Positions 33,706-43,304 are shown, counted from the stretch's first letter. The stretch is DNA of 64,000 nucleotides from CAVSRC01 sp963750065 (GCA_963750065.1 CAVVPK010000012.1:372001-436000); one strand, 5' to 3'. The notes: a model not told the origin generated them from the sequence alone. Numbers and translations are program-made.

Positions 33706-35883
33706 ATGCCTGACCTTCTGCTTGAACTGTTCTCCGAGGAAATTCCCGCCCGCATGCAGCGGCGTGCGGCCGAAGACCTGCGGAAGCTGGTCACCGATGC
33801 GCTGGTCGACGCCGGCCTCGTCTATGAGGGCGCCAAGGCTTTTGCCACGCCGCGCCGTCTGGCGCTGACGGTGCATGGACTTCCGGCGCGCTCGCCCGAC
33901 CAGCGCGAGGAGCGCAAGGGTCCGCGCGTCGGCGCGCCCGACAAGGCGATCGAGGGATTCCTGCGCGGGGCCGGCCTCACGTCGATCGAGCAGGCGAGCG
34001 TGCAGCAGGACAAGAAGGGCGCTGTCTACGTCGCCGTGATCGAGAAGCCCGGCCGCCCGGCGCCGGACGTCATCGCCGAATTCATGCCCGCCATCGTGCG
34101 CTCATTCCCGTGGGCGAAGTCGATGCGCTGGGGCGAGAACTCGGCCAATGCCGGCAGCCTCACCTGGGTCCGTCCGCTGCATTCCATTCTCTGCGTCTTC
34201 GGCCCGGAGACGTCGGACACGGAAATCGTGCCCTTCGAGGTCGATGGCCTCAAATCCGGCGATGTCACCTACGGCCATCGCTTCATGGCGCCGGCAGCGA
34301 TCAGCGTGAAGCGCTTCGACGACTATGTGACCAAGCTGGAGAAGGCGAAGGTCGTGCTCGATGCCGATCGGCGCAAGGAGACGATCCTCGCCGATGCGCG
34401 CAACCAGGCGCTGGCGCTCGGCCTCGAACTGATCGAGGACGATGCCCTGCTCGAAGAGGTCGCCGGGCTGGTCGAATGGCCGGTGGTCCTGATCGGCAGC
34501 TTCGACGAGGCGTTTCTCGAAATCCCGCCCGAGGTCATCCGCACCACCATCCGTGCCAACCAGAAATGCTTCGTGCTCAACCGCGGCACGACCTCGCGCA
34601 ATGTCATCGCCCGGCGTATCGCCGCCAAGCAGCAGTCGCTCGCCAACCGCTTCGCCCTGGTCGCCAATATCGAATCCAGCGACGGCGGCAAGGCGATCGT
34701 CGCCGGCAACGAGCGCGTCATCCGCGCCCGCCTCGCCGACGCCCGCTATTTCTGGGAGACGGACCTCAAAGTCCCGCTCGAACAGCGCTTGCCCAAGCTC
34801 GATACGATCGTCTTCCACGAGAAGCTCGGCACGCAGGGAGAGCGCGTCAAGCGCCTGATGCGGCTGGCGCGCGAGATTGCGCCGATGGTGCCGGCCGACG
34901 GCCGGCTCGCCGAGCGCGCGGCCCAGCTCGCCAAGGCGGATCTCGTGACCGAGATGGTTGGCGAGTTCCCCGAGCTGCAGGGCCTGATGGGGCGCTACTA
35001 CGCTGCCGCGGCCGGCGAGGACATGTCGGTCGCCACCGCGATCGAGGACCATTACCGTCCGGTCGGGCCGTCCGACCGCGTGCCCACCGACCCGGTCGCG
35101 ATCACTGTGGCGCTTGCCGACAAGCTCGATACGCTTGTCGGTTTCTGGGCGGTCGACGAGAAGCCGACCGGCTCGAAGGACCCTTATGCGCTCCGCCGCG
35201 CCGCGCTCGGCGTCATCCGCCTGGTGCTCCAGCACGGCATCCGCCTGCGCCTGGCCCAGGTGTTTTCCGCCCACGCCGACACGGTCGCCGCGTCGATCCG
35301 CGCCACAGCCGAGGACGGCAGCGAGGCCAGCCAGTTCTTCGTGCGCGAGGAGGTGATGACCGACCTGCTCGCCTTCTTCGCCGACCGTCTCAAGGTGCAG
35401 CTACGCGAACAGGGCGCCCACCACGATCTGGTCGACGCCGTCTTCGGGCTCGGCGACCAGGACGATCTGGTCATGATCGTGCGCCGCATCGAGGCGCTGG
35501 CCGCCTTCCTCGACACGGACGACGGCGCCAACCTGCTTTCCGGCTTCCGCCGCGCCGCCAATATCCTGCGTGACGAGGAGCGCAAGTCGGGCGAACGCTA
35601 CAGCGGCTCCGTCGATGCCCATCTCGTCGTCGAACCGGAGGAGCGGGCTCTGTTCGAGGCGATTGCCTCGTCGGGCAGCGAAGCCAGAGCGGCGGTCGAG
35701 ATCGAGGACTTCCAGGCGGCGATGACGGCGCTGGCGCGCTTGCGCCCCCCGGTCGATGCCTTCTTCGACAAGGTCATGGTCAACGTCGACGATGCCAAGC
35801 TCAGGGCCAATCGCCTCAAGCTGCTCGACCGCCTGCGCCAGGCGACGCTGGCGGTTGCCGATTTCTCGCGCGTCGGCGGCTGA
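33706..35883 (+). CDS. glyS: Glycine--tRNA ligase beta subunit
   Basis: A 725-aa GlyS, the tRNA-binding and editing-domain subunit of the bacterial glycyl-tRNA synthetase. The start MPDLLLELFSEEIPARMQ is a family signature, followed by PKSMRWGENSANAGS-like (here WAKSMRWGE), FVLNRGTTSRN and DPVAITVALADKLDTLVGFW. The C-terminal anticodon-binding part ends RLRQATLAVADFSRVGG. Length is normal, and no insertion like that in glyQ is seen. It should function with glyQ despite their separation. Confidence 0.96.
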   Translation: MPDLLLELFSEEIPARMQRRAAEDLRKLVTDALVDAGLVYEGAKAFATPRRLALTVHGLPARSPDQREERKGPRVGAPDKAIEGFLRGAGLTSIEQASVQQDKKGAVYVAVIEKPGRPAPDVIAEFMPAIVRSFPWAKSMRWGENSANAGSLTWVRPLHSILCVFGPETSDTEIVPFEVDGLKSGDVTYGHRFMAPAAISVKRFDDYVTKLEKAKVVLDADRRKETILADARNQALALGLELIEDDALLEEVAGLVEWPVVLIGSFDEAFLEIPPEVIRTTIRANQKCFVLNRGTTSRNVIARRIAAKQQSLANRFALVANIESSDGGKAIVAGNERVIRARLADARYFWETDLKVPLEQRLPKLDTIVFHEKLGTQGERVKRLMRLAREIAPMVPADGRLAERAAQLAKADLVTEMVGEFPELQGLMGRYYAAAAGEDMSVATAIEDHYRPVGPSDRVPTDPVAITVALADKLDTLVGFWAVDEKPTGSKDPYALRRAALGVIRLVLQHGIRLRLAQVFSAHADTVAASIRATAEDGSEASQFFVREEVMTDLLAFFADRLKVQLREQGAHHDLVDAVFGLGDQDDLVMIVRRIEALAAFLDTDDGANLLSGFRRAANILRDEERKSGERYSGSVDAHLVVEPEERALFEAIASSGSEARAAVEIEDFQAAMTALARLRPPVDAFFDKVMVNVDDAKLRANRLKLLDRLRQATLAVADFSRVGG

Positions 35884-35940
35884 TCGCCTTTTTGACCGAT
35901 TCCGAATTGCGGCCGGCGGCTTGACTTTGCCGGCCAGCGC

Positions 35941-35980
35941 GCCTGCTTGTTGGTATCCCCAGATAGACCAACAAGGAGGC
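35941..35980 (+). promoter_or_regulatory. Hairpin covering the ribosome binding site of the DUF3096 gene
   Basis: Positions 35941-35954 and 35967-35980 pair over 14 positions with a single G-G mismatch, around a 12-base loop. The right arm contains the entire AAGGAGG (35973-35979), 8 bp before the ATG at 35988. In RNA the ribosome binding site would be hidden, as in RNA thermometers and some regulatory leaders. It could also act as a weak terminator for glyS, but no T-run follows. Confidence 0.65.
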
Positions 35981-35987
35981 AGACTTC

Positions 35988-36146
35988 ATGTTCATGGGCG
36001 CAATCGCCGTACAGCCGCTGGTAGCCCTGATCGCCGGCGTGCTCATCCTGCTCGTGCCGCGGCTCTTGAACTACATCGTCGCGATCTATCTCATCCTGAT
36101 CGGCGCCGTCGGCCTGTGGCCGGGCTTGATGCACGGTTTCCACTGA
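35988..36146 (+). CDS. DUF3096 small membrane protein
   Basis: A 52-aa protein beginning MFMGAIAVQPLVALIAGVLI, almost entirely hydrophobic with two short membrane helices. The pattern LLVPRLLNYIVAIYLILIGAVGL is the DUF3096 signature. Function unknown. AAGGAGG sits 8 bp upstream but inside a strong hairpin, so translation is likely regulated. It ends 7 bp before the convergent reductase stop. Confidence 0.8.
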   Translation: MFMGAIAVQPLVALIAGVLILLVPRLLNYIVAIYLILIGAVGLWPGLMHGFH

Positions 36147-36153
36147 GCGGGCA

Positions 36154-37146
36154 TCAACCGATCTCGACCACGAGCCGGCCGCGCACCTTGCCCTCGGCGA
36201 TGTCGCGCGCGGCCGGCACGATATCGTCGAAGCCGATGGTCGTGGTCATCGCCGCGAGCTTGCCACGGTCGAGATCGCGGGCCAGCCGCTGCCACGCTGC
36301 GATGCGGAGCGGTTTCGGCACGGTGACCGAGTTGATGCCGAGAAGCGCCACGCCGCGCAGGATGAACGGCGCCACCGAGGTCGGCAGCTCCATGCCGGCG
36401 GCATTGCCGCAGGCGGCGATGGCGCCGCCGGATTTGGTCATGGAAAGAACGTTGGCGAGCATGGTGCCGCCGACGCTGTCGATGCCGGCCGCCCAGCGCT
36501 CCTTGGCAAGCAGCTTCGGCGGCGCGGTCAGCTCGTCGCGGGGGACAATCTCGCTGGCGCCGAGATCCTTGAGGTAGTCCGCCTTGTCCGGCCGCCCGGT
36601 CACCGCATGGACGATGTAGCCGGCACCGGCGAAGAGCGCCACGGCGACCGAGCCGACGCCACCGGCGGCACCGGTTACCACCACCGGACCCGACTCCGGC
36701 GTCACGCCGTGCTTTTCCAGCGCGAGGAGGGCGAGCATGGCGGTGTAGCCGGCGGTGCCGATCGCCATCGCTTCAGCGCCGCTCAGCCCCAAGGGCAGCG
36801 GGATCAGCCAGTTGCCGTTGACCCGCGCCATTTGGGCATAGCCGCCATAATGGACCTCGCCGACGCCCCAGCCGTTGAGCACCACCTTGTCGCCCGGCCG
36901 GATGCCGTCGTGCGTGGAGGCGGTGACCGTGCCGGCGAAGTCGATGCCGGGGATCATGGGGAAGCGCCGCACCACCGGCAGCTTGCCGGTGATCGCCAGC
37001 CCGTCCTTGTAGTTGACCGTCGAATGCTCGACGCGCACGTCGACGTCGCCCGGCATGAGGTCTTCGAGGCCGAGCTCGGTGACGGCGACCGACTGCGCCT
37101 TCGTCGCCTCGTCGCGGGTGATCAGCAGCGCCTTGAAGCGGTCCAC
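36154..37146 (-). CDS. AcuI/YhdH-type acrylyl-CoA reductase (MDR family)
   Basis: A 330-aa medium-chain dehydrogenase of the AcuI/YhdH group, NADPH-dependent reductases of acryloyl-CoA and related enones. It carries VEHSTVNYKDGLAITGK, PGIDFAGTV, and the NADPH-binding VVVTGAAGGVGSVAVALFAGAG. No zinc cysteines are seen. The start is a GTG at 37146 (VDRFKALLITRD) with GGAGGA upstream; a longer start at 37167 or 37182 is possible. The MFS gene lies 70 bp upstream on the same strand. Confidence 0.88.
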   Translation of the reverse strand: MDRFKALLITRDEATKAQSVAVTELGLEDLMPGDVDVRVEHSTVNYKDGLAITGKLPVVRRFPMIPGIDFAGTVTASTHDGIRPGDKVVLNGWGVGEVHYGGYAQMARVNGNWLIPLPLGLSGAEAMAIGTAGYTAMLALLALEKHGVTPESGPVVVTGAAGGVGSVAVALFAGAGYIVHAVTGRPDKADYLKDLGASEIVPRDELTAPPKLLAKERWAAGIDSVGGTMLANVLSMTKSGGAIAACGNAAGMELPTSVAPFILRGVALLGINSVTVPKPLRIAAWQRLARDLDRGKLAAMTTTIGFDDIVPAARDIAEGKVRGRLVVEIG

Positions 37147-37216
37147 GTTGTCTCCTCCCTCATTCATGCCGGAGCGCACCATAGGCGCCGGAGCACCGCA
37201 AAGGCGAGGGGCGCAG

Positions 37217-38452
37217 TCAGGTGGCGATGGCCGGCCTCTCGACGGCGCGCTCGACGATCGGCAGATGCACGATGGCCGCGAACACGCCGAGCGCCACGCA
37301 CAGCCACCAGACGATCGCGTAGGAGCCTGTCGTATCGTAGAGGTAGCCGCCGAGCCAGACGCCGAGGAACGATCCGACCTGGTGCGAGAAGAAGACGAAG
37401 CCGAACAGCGTCGCCATGTAGCGGGTGCCGAACATGATGGCGACGATCTGCTGGGTGGGCGGCACGGTCGACAGCCACAGGAAGCCGATCAGCGCCGAAA
37501 AGGCCAGCGTCGAGGGAATGCTCGGCGGCAGCAGGATGAAGCCGGCGATCAGCGCCGAGCGGGCGAGATAGAGCCACACCAGGATGATGCGCCGCGCCAT
37601 CAGGCCGGAGAGCACGCCCGAGGCGATCGAGCCCATGATGTTGGCGAGGCCGATGAGGCCGATCGCATAGGCGCCGTACATCGCCGGGATGCCGACATCG
37701 ATCAGATAGGGCGGCAGGTGGACGGTGATGAAGGCGAGCTGGAAACCGCAGACGAAGAAACCGGCGACCAGCAGGCGATAGGACCGGTGGCTGAAGGCTT
37801 CGCGCATGGCCTCGAGGATCGTCTGGTCCGATTGCCCGTGGATGACCGGCGCGGCTTGAGGCTTGCCGCGCACGACGAAGGCGAGCAGCGGGACGACCAT
37901 CAGGATTCCGGCCATGATCGTGAGCGCCGTCTGCCAGCCATAGGCGGTGATGAAGCCCTGGCCGAGCGGGGCGAAGATAAACTGGCCGACCGAGCCGGCC
38001 GCCGTGCCGAGGCCGAAGCCGAGCGTGCGCATCGAGGCCGGCAGCAGCCGTGCAAACGCCGCCATCACCAGCAGGAAGGCGGAGCCGGCGATGCCGAAGC
38101 CGACCATCACGCCGGCGGTGAGCTGCAGCGCGGCCGGAGTGCCGCTGTGCGCCATCAGCGCCAGGCCGGCCGCATAGATGAGCGCGCCGCCGGCGAGCAC
38201 CCGCGCCGTGCCGTAGCGGTCCGCCAGCATGCCGACGAAGGGCTGGCCGATGCCCCAGACAAGGTTCTGGATGGCGATGGCGAGCGCGAACACCTCACGC
38301 CCCCAGCCATATTCGGTGGTTACGGGCGTGAGGAAGAAGCCCATGGTCGAGCGCGGGCCGAAGCCGACGGCGGAGATGACGCAGCCGGCCGCAATGACGA
38401 GCGGAATCGATTGCAGCCAGGCGTGCGCGGGCTTGGTCGGCTCGACGGTCAT
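37217..38452 (-). CDS. MFS transporter
   Basis: A 411-aa major facilitator with 12 predicted helices. The conserved loop between helices 2 and 3 is GQPFVGMLADRYGTARV. The overall pattern (GPRSTMGFFLTPVTTEYGWGREVFALAIA) is that of the monocarboxylate/oxalate-formate exchanger-like MFS group. Substrate unknown. It may share a transcript with the downstream AcuI-like gene. Its promoter should lie in the 331-bp gap shared with the divergent nadA operon. Confidence 0.85.
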   Translation of the reverse strand: MTVEPTKPAHAWLQSIPLVIAAGCVISAVGFGPRSTMGFFLTPVTTEYGWGREVFALAIAIQNLVWGIGQPFVGMLADRYGTARVLAGGALIYAAGLALMAHSGTPAALQLTAGVMVGFGIAGSAFLLVMAAFARLLPASMRTLGFGLGTAAGSVGQFIFAPLGQGFITAYGWQTALTIMAGILMVVPLLAFVVRGKPQAAPVIHGQSDQTILEAMREAFSHRSYRLLVAGFFVCGFQLAFITVHLPPYLIDVGIPAMYGAYAIGLIGLANIMGSIASGVLSGLMARRIILVWLYLARSALIAGFILLPPSIPSTLAFSALIGFLWLSTVPPTQQIVAIMFGTRYMATLFGFVFFSHQVGSFLGVWLGGYLYDTTGSYAIVWWLCVALGVFAAIVHLPIVERAVERPAIAT

Positions 38453-38665
38453 GTCTCCCTGCCTCCAGGTTTCGCTCCGGCCGCAGCCGGCCGTTGGCAG
38501 GGAACGGGAACGCCGCCGTCAGGGCGCAATGCGCCGGCGCATGGACAACTTCCGGTTTGACGATGAAACGCTCACTTCCCCGAAGGGCAATCTAGCCAGG
38601 GCTTCGGCCGGCAGATAATCAAATTTCCTGATACGTCCCATGCACGCCGGTCATGCGTCGACGAT

Positions 38666-38694
38666 TTGTCTTTTGCTCCATTCGTGCTTATATC
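38666..38694 (+). promoter_or_regulatory. Probable nadA promoter
   Basis: TTGTCT (38666-38671), a 17-bp spacer and TATATC (38689-38694) give a good sigma-70-like promoter. Transcription would start near 38701. A 25-bp inverted repeat follows at 38737-38761, well placed for repression. Confidence 0.55.
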
Positions 38695-38736
38695 GGTTCG
38701 TGTGAGCCCGGCTTTCGCCGGTTATTTTAATCTCCG

Positions 38737-38761
38737 ATATATGCTCTAGTTGAGCATATAT
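38737..38761. promoter_or_regulatory. NadQ-type operator (25-bp inverted repeat)
   Basis: Perfect 10-bp arms ATATATGCTC and GAGCATATAT with a 5-bp spacer, ending 22 bp before the nadA start. NAD synthesis genes in Hyphomicrobiales are known to be controlled by NadQ, and a NadQ-like gene lies at 48013-49005 in this window. Matching the site to that regulator is inference. Confidence 0.65.
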
Positions 38762-38783
38762 TAGCTGCCGGAGAAGATGCTGG

Positions 38784-39860
38784 ATGACGATCGGACTGGA
38801 ATCCGAAGCAATGGTGCGGCCTGCCGCGGGTGCCGGGAAAGGCGAGGCGCGGTCGCTGCCCATGCCCTCGCTCGACTATACCGATGAGGTGGCGCGCGAG
38901 ACCGCGCATCTCTACGAGCGCGTCAAGACCGTGATCCCGGCCATCGAATGGCCGGTGATGGCGCCCTACATCAAGGCGATCAACGACCTCAAGAAGACCC
39001 GCAACGCCGTGATCCTGGCGCACAATTACCAGGCACCTGAGATCTACCACTGCGTCGCCGACATCCGGGGCGATTCGCTGCAGCTCGCCGTTGCCGCGTC
39101 GAAGACGGATGCCGACGTCATCGTCCAGTGCGGCGTGCACTTCATGGCCGAAACCTCGAAGCTGCTCAATCCCGACAAGACCGTGCTGATCCCGGACCGC
39201 CGCGCCGGCTGTTCGCTGGCCGCCTCGATCACCGGTGCCGATGTGCGCCTGCTGCGCGAGCGCTATCCCGGCGTGCCGGTGGTCACCTATGTCAACACCT
39301 CGGCCGACGTGAAGGCCGAAAGCGACATCTGCTGCACCTCGTCCAACGCGGTCGAGGTGGTCGAGAGCCTCGGCAGCGACCGGGTGATCCTGCTCCCCGA
39401 CCAGTATCTGGCCAAGTGGGTCGCCTCGCAGACCGACGTCAAGATCATCGCCTGGACCGGCGCCTGCGAGGTGCATGAGCGCTTCACCGGCAAGGAACTG
39501 CGCGAATATCGCGAGGCCAATCCCGGCATCCAGATCGTCGCCCATCCCGAATGCCCGCCCGACGTGCTTGCCGAGGCCGACTTCACCGGTTCGACCGCCA
39601 AGATGACCGGCTGGATCGAGAAGAACCGGCCGGCCAAGGTGCTCTTGGTGACCGAGTGCTCGATGGCCTCCAACGTCGCCGCCGATAACCCGGACATCGA
39701 GTTCATCCGGCCCTGCAATCTCTGCCCGCACATGAAGCGGATCACGCTGCCGAGGATTCTCGACAGCCTGCTCACCATGGGCGAGGAGGTGACCGTCGAC
39801 CCGATGGTGGCGGCCAAGGCACGCCGCGCCGTCGAGCGCATGGTCAATCTGAAGAGCTGA
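38784..39860 (+). CDS. nadA: Quinolinate synthase A
   Basis: A 358-aa 4Fe-4S enzyme that condenses iminoaspartate with dihydroxyacetone phosphate to quinolinate. The motif AVILAHNYQAPEIYHCVAD is at about residue 75. The three cluster cysteines are in QCGVHFMAE, TGACEVHERF and CNLCPHMK. The start given keeps a ~30-residue N-terminal extension (MTIGLESEAMVRPAAG), and MPSLDYTDEVARETA is the other candidate. First gene of nadA-nadB-nadC, 55 bp before nadB, with promoter and operator upstream. Confidence 0.96.
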   Translation: MTIGLESEAMVRPAAGAGKGEARSLPMPSLDYTDEVARETAHLYERVKTVIPAIEWPVMAPYIKAINDLKKTRNAVILAHNYQAPEIYHCVADIRGDSLQLAVAASKTDADVIVQCGVHFMAETSKLLNPDKTVLIPDRRAGCSLAASITGADVRLLRERYPGVPVVTYVNTSADVKAESDICCTSSNAVEVVESLGSDRVILLPDQYLAKWVASQTDVKIIAWTGACEVHERFTGKELREYREANPGIQIVAHPECPPDVLAEADFTGSTAKMTGWIEKNRPAKVLLVTECSMASNVAADNPDIEFIRPCNLCPHMKRITLPRILDSLLTMGEEVTVDPMVAAKARRAVERMVNLKS

Positions 39861-39915
39861 TCAGAAGAACCGGCCCGCCCGACGAGGGCCGGCCAACAGA
39901 ACCGGCGTATCCGCA

Positions 39916-41514
39916 ATGCTCGATCGAACGGCCGACAGCCGAACTCCCCTCGTGTCCGACGATGTCGTCATCGTCGGCGGCGGCATCGGCGGTCTGTTCA
40001 CCGCGCTCCGCCTGGCGCCGCGACCGGTGACCGTCATCTCCGCCGCGCCGATCGGCGAGGGGGCGTCGTCGTCCTGGGCGCAGGGCGGCATCGCCGCCGC
40101 CATGGCCGACGGCGACACGGTCGACAAGCACCTTGCCGATACGATCGCCGCCGGTGACGGCATCGTGGCGGAGAACGTCGCCCGCCTGATGATCACCGAT
40201 GCGCCGCAGCGCGTCCGCGACCTGCTCGAATACGGCGTGCCCTTCGACCGCGATCTTGCCGGCCAACTCGCCATGTCGCGCGAGGCGGCGCATTCCGAGC
40301 GCCGCGTGGTTCACGTCGCCGGCGACATGGCCGGGGCCGCCATCATGGCGGCGCTCATCGCCACCGTGCACCAGACGCCGTCGATCCGGCTGTTCGAGGG
40401 CTATGTCGGCGAACGCCTGACCACCAAGGGCAGGCGCGTCACCGGCCTCATCGCGCGCCGGGGCGACGACGGGCCGGCGTTGCACTTTCCCGCCCGCGCC
40501 GTGGTGCTCGCCTCGGGCGGCATCGGCCATCTCTACGCCATCACCACCAATCCCAACGAGGCGGCCGGCGGCGGGCTGGCCATGGCGGCGCGCGCCGGGG
40601 CGGTGATCGGCGATCCCGAATTCGTCCAGTTCCACCCCACCGTGCTCGATGTCGGCCGCGACCCGGCGCCGCTGGCGACCGAGGCGCTGCGCGGCGAAGG
40701 CGCCAGGCTGATCAACAAGGCCGGCGAGCGCTTCATGCTTGCCGTCCATCCTCTGGCAGAACTGGCGCCGCGCGATGTCGTCGCCCGCGCCGTCTATGCC
40801 GAGGTCGAGGCCGGCCGCGGCGCCTTCCTCGATTGCCGCGAGGCGATCGGCGCCGAATTCGAGAAGCACTTTCCGACCGTCTACAACTACTGCCGCGAGG
40901 CCGGCATCGATCCGGTCACGGAGCCGATCCCGATCACACCGGCCGAGCACTATCACATGGGCGGCATCCTCACCGACGGACAGGGCCGCACGACGCTCGA
41001 TGGCCTGTGGGCGGCCGGCGAATGCACCTCGTCCGGCGCCCACGGTGCCAATCGGCTGGCCTCCAATTCGCTGCTCGAAGCGGTCGCCTTCGGTGCCCGC
41101 ATCGCCGACGATCTCGCCGATCATCTGCCCCAGCCGCTGCGCATGACGGTGGAGGAGGCCGGCGACATGACGCTGGATGGTGTGCCGGACCCTGCCAAGG
41201 TGACCCGCCTGCGCCGGACCATGACCAGCCTTGTCGGCGTCGTGCGCCGGCGTGAGGGCCTCGTCGAGGCCCTGGCGGTCATCGACGATCTTGGCCGCGA
41301 CTGCCGCTCCGAACGCTTCCTCAACATGCTGACCGCGGCGCGCATCATCGCCGCCGGCGCCCTAGCCCGCACCGAAAGCCGCGGCGGTCATTTCCGTGCC
41401 GATTTTCCCGAGCACGACCCAGCTTGGCAGCACCGCACCTACATGACGCTGGCCGAGGCCGAGGCCATCAGTGCGGCGGCCATCGGCGCTGAGCCGGTCG
41501 CGGTTCCGGCATGA
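39916..41514 (+). CDS. nadB: L-aspartate oxidase
   Basis: A 532-aa FAD enzyme making iminoaspartate for NadA. The FAD-binding fold is VVIVGGGIGGLFTALRLAP near the N-terminus; ASSSWAQGGIAAAMADGD is the following motif; and the catalytic region around HYHMGGILTDGQGRT and WAAGECTSSGAHGANRLASNS is intact. Its stop overlaps the nadC start by four bases (ATGA), indicating translational coupling. Confidence 0.96.
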   Translation: MLDRTADSRTPLVSDDVVIVGGGIGGLFTALRLAPRPVTVISAAPIGEGASSSWAQGGIAAAMADGDTVDKHLADTIAAGDGIVAENVARLMITDAPQRVRDLLEYGVPFDRDLAGQLAMSREAAHSERRVVHVAGDMAGAAIMAALIATVHQTPSIRLFEGYVGERLTTKGRRVTGLIARRGDDGPALHFPARAVVLASGGIGHLYAITTNPNEAAGGGLAMAARAGAVIGDPEFVQFHPTVLDVGRDPAPLATEALRGEGARLINKAGERFMLAVHPLAELAPRDVVARAVYAEVEAGRGAFLDCREAIGAEFEKHFPTVYNYCREAGIDPVTEPIPITPAEHYHMGGILTDGQGRTTLDGLWAAGECTSSGAHGANRLASNSLLEAVAFGARIADDLADHLPQPLRMTVEEAGDMTLDGVPDPAKVTRLRRTMTSLVGVVRRREGLVEALAVIDDLGRDCRSERFLNMLTAARIIAAGALARTESRGGHFRADFPEHDPAWQHRTYMTLAEAEAISAAAIGAEPVAVPA

Positions 41515-42374
41515 GCGACCTGCCGGGCCTGCCCGCGCTGTTGATCGCTGAGGCGGTGCGCGCCGCGCTAAAGGAGGATCTCGGCCGGGCAGGGGACATC
41601 ACTTCGGCGGCCACCATTCCCACCGATGCCGGGGCGACCGCCGACCTCGTCGCGCGCAAGCCCGGCGTGCTCTCCGGTCTCGCCGTTGCGGCGCACGCCT
41701 TCCACGCCGTCGATCCTGCGATCCGCTTTCTGGCCAAGGCGTCCGACGGCGACGCGGTGGACGCCGGCGCCGTTGTGGCGACGGTCGAAGGGCCGGCGCG
41801 CGCCGTGCTCTCGGCCGAGCGGGTGGCGCTCAACTTCCTCTGCCACCTCTCCGGCGTCGCCACCGCCACCGCCGCCTTCGTCGATCGCGTGAAGCACACC
41901 CACGCCCGCATCGCCGACACGCGCAAGACCACGCCGGGCCTCCGCGCCCTGGAGAAATATGCGGTGCGCTGCGGCGGCGGCATGAACCACCGCTTCGGCC
42001 TCGACGACGCCATCCTCATCAAGGACAACCACATCGCGGTTTCAGGCGGCGTCATTGCCGCCATCCGCGCTGCCCGTGCCGCCGCCGGCCATCTGGTCAA
42101 GGTCGAGATCGAGATCGACACGCTCGACCAGCTTGCCGAGGCGATGGTCGAGGGACCGGATGCGGTGCTGCTCGACAACATGACGCCGGCCGAAATGCGC
42201 GAGGCGGTGAAGCTGGTCGCCGGCCGCGCCGTTACCGAAGCCTCCGGCAATGTAACGCTGGAGACGGTCGCCGCGATCGCCGAGACCGGCGTCGACGTGA
42301 TCTCATCCGGCTGGATCACCCATTCGGCGCCCATCCTCGACCTGGCGCTCGACGTGGCGGTCGGGCGCGCTTAG
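41511..42374 (+). CDS. nadC: Nicotinate-nucleotide pyrophosphorylase (carboxylating)
   Basis: A 287-aa quinolinate phosphoribosyltransferase, the last step of the nadABC pathway to nicotinate mononucleotide. Signatures are LKEDLGRAGDITSAATIP, ADTRKTTPGLRALEKYAV, GGGMNHRFGLDDAILIKDNH and VEIEIDTLDQLAEAM. The gene overlaps the nadB stop by four bases. It is followed 72 bp on by ppk2 in the same orientation. Confidence 0.96.
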   Translation: MSDLPGLPALLIAEAVRAALKEDLGRAGDITSAATIPTDAGATADLVARKPGVLSGLAVAAHAFHAVDPAIRFLAKASDGDAVDAGAVVATVEGPARAVLSAERVALNFLCHLSGVATATAAFVDRVKHTHARIADTRKTTPGLRALEKYAVRCGGGMNHRFGLDDAILIKDNHIAVSGGVIAAIRAARAAAGHLVKVEIEIDTLDQLAEAMVEGPDAVLLDNMTPAEMREAVKLVAGRAVTEASGNVTLETVAAIAETGVDVISSGWITHSAPILDLALDVAVGRA

Positions 42375-42446
42375 CCGGCTCCGTTTCGGCCTCGCGGCCG
42401 AGTGTGCTACCGATTGCCAATCTTCTCCTGTCGGGCGGCAAGTCCA

Positions 42447-43292
42447 ATGACCAAGTCGGCAAGCACACAGACGCACAAACCTCCGCGCCTTTCCGAGGTC
42501 GACCTTTCCAAGACGCTCGAGGTGCCGGTTTACCAAAAGGAGCTGGCTAAGGTTCAGCAGCGCCTGATTCGCATCCAGCACGCCTACCTCAAGGCGGGCC
42601 ACTCGGCGGCGATCCTCTTCGAGGGCTGGGACGCCGCCGGCAAGGGCGGCACCATCCGCTGCATGTCGGCGGTGCTCGACCCACGCGGTTTCAAGGTCTG
42701 GCCCATCTCGGCGCCGCGCCAGTACTACCTGGAGCGCCACTATCTGGCCCGTTTCTACGAGCGCCTGCCGCCGCGCGGCGGCATCTCGGTCTTCGACCGC
42801 TCCTGGTACGGGCGCGTGCTGGTCGAGCGGATCGAGAAGTTCGCCACCGACAAGGAGTGGAAGCGCGCCTATCGCGAGATCAACGATTTCGAGCGCATGC
42901 TGGTCGATCACGGCACGCGGGTGATCAAGATCTTCCTGCACATCTCGCCCGACGAGCAGCTTCGCCGCTTCCGCAGCCGCATCCTCGATCCCGGCAAGCG
43001 CTGGAAGCTCTCCTACGAGGATTTCCGCAACCGCGAGAAATGGGCCGCCTATGACGAGGCCAGCAACGACATGTTCCGCAAGACCTCGACCGACTATGCC
43101 CCGTGGAACGTGATTTCTGCCGAAAGCAAGAAATACGCCCGCGTCGCTGCGCTGAACGTGATCGCCAAGCAGCTCGCGGCCGGGGTCGATCTGTCGCCGG
43201 TCATGCTCGACCCGGAGGTCGTGCGCGAGGCGCGTAAGGTCCTCGAGGTCGATCCCGCCCTGCTCGACGGCATTCAGCACCGCGGCGATTGA
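42447..43292 (+). CDS. ppk2: Polyphosphate kinase 2
   Basis: A 281-aa PPK2-type kinase that uses polyphosphate to phosphorylate nucleotides. Walker A is FEGWDAAGKGGTI (GxxxxGK), the lid motif is RLPPRGGISVFDRSWYGRVLVER, and DFERMLVDHGTRVIKIFLHIS is conserved. The single-domain size fits class I PPK2 (nucleoside diphosphate kinase type). The start at 42447 (MTKSASTQTHKPPRLSEVDL) is a plausible early ATG. It may be read with nadC or from its own promoter. Confidence 0.92.
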   Translation: MTKSASTQTHKPPRLSEVDLSKTLEVPVYQKELAKVQQRLIRIQHAYLKAGHSAAILFEGWDAAGKGGTIRCMSAVLDPRGFKVWPISAPRQYYLERHYLARFYERLPPRGGISVFDRSWYGRVLVERIEKFATDKEWKRAYREINDFERMLVDHGTRVIKIFLHISPDEQLRRFRSRILDPGKRWKLSYEDFRNREKWAAYDEASNDMFRKTSTDYAPWNVISAESKKYARVAALNVIAKQLAAGVDLSPVMLDPEVVREARKVLEVDPALLDGIQHRGD

Positions 43293-43304
43293 GGCAGGCT
43301 GGCC

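Larger units (their letters stand above)
38453..38783. other. Divergent intergenic region of MFS gene and nadABC
   Basis: 331 bp containing the nadA promoter and operator, described separately. Nothing else was recognised; no ORF of note. Confidence 0.6.
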
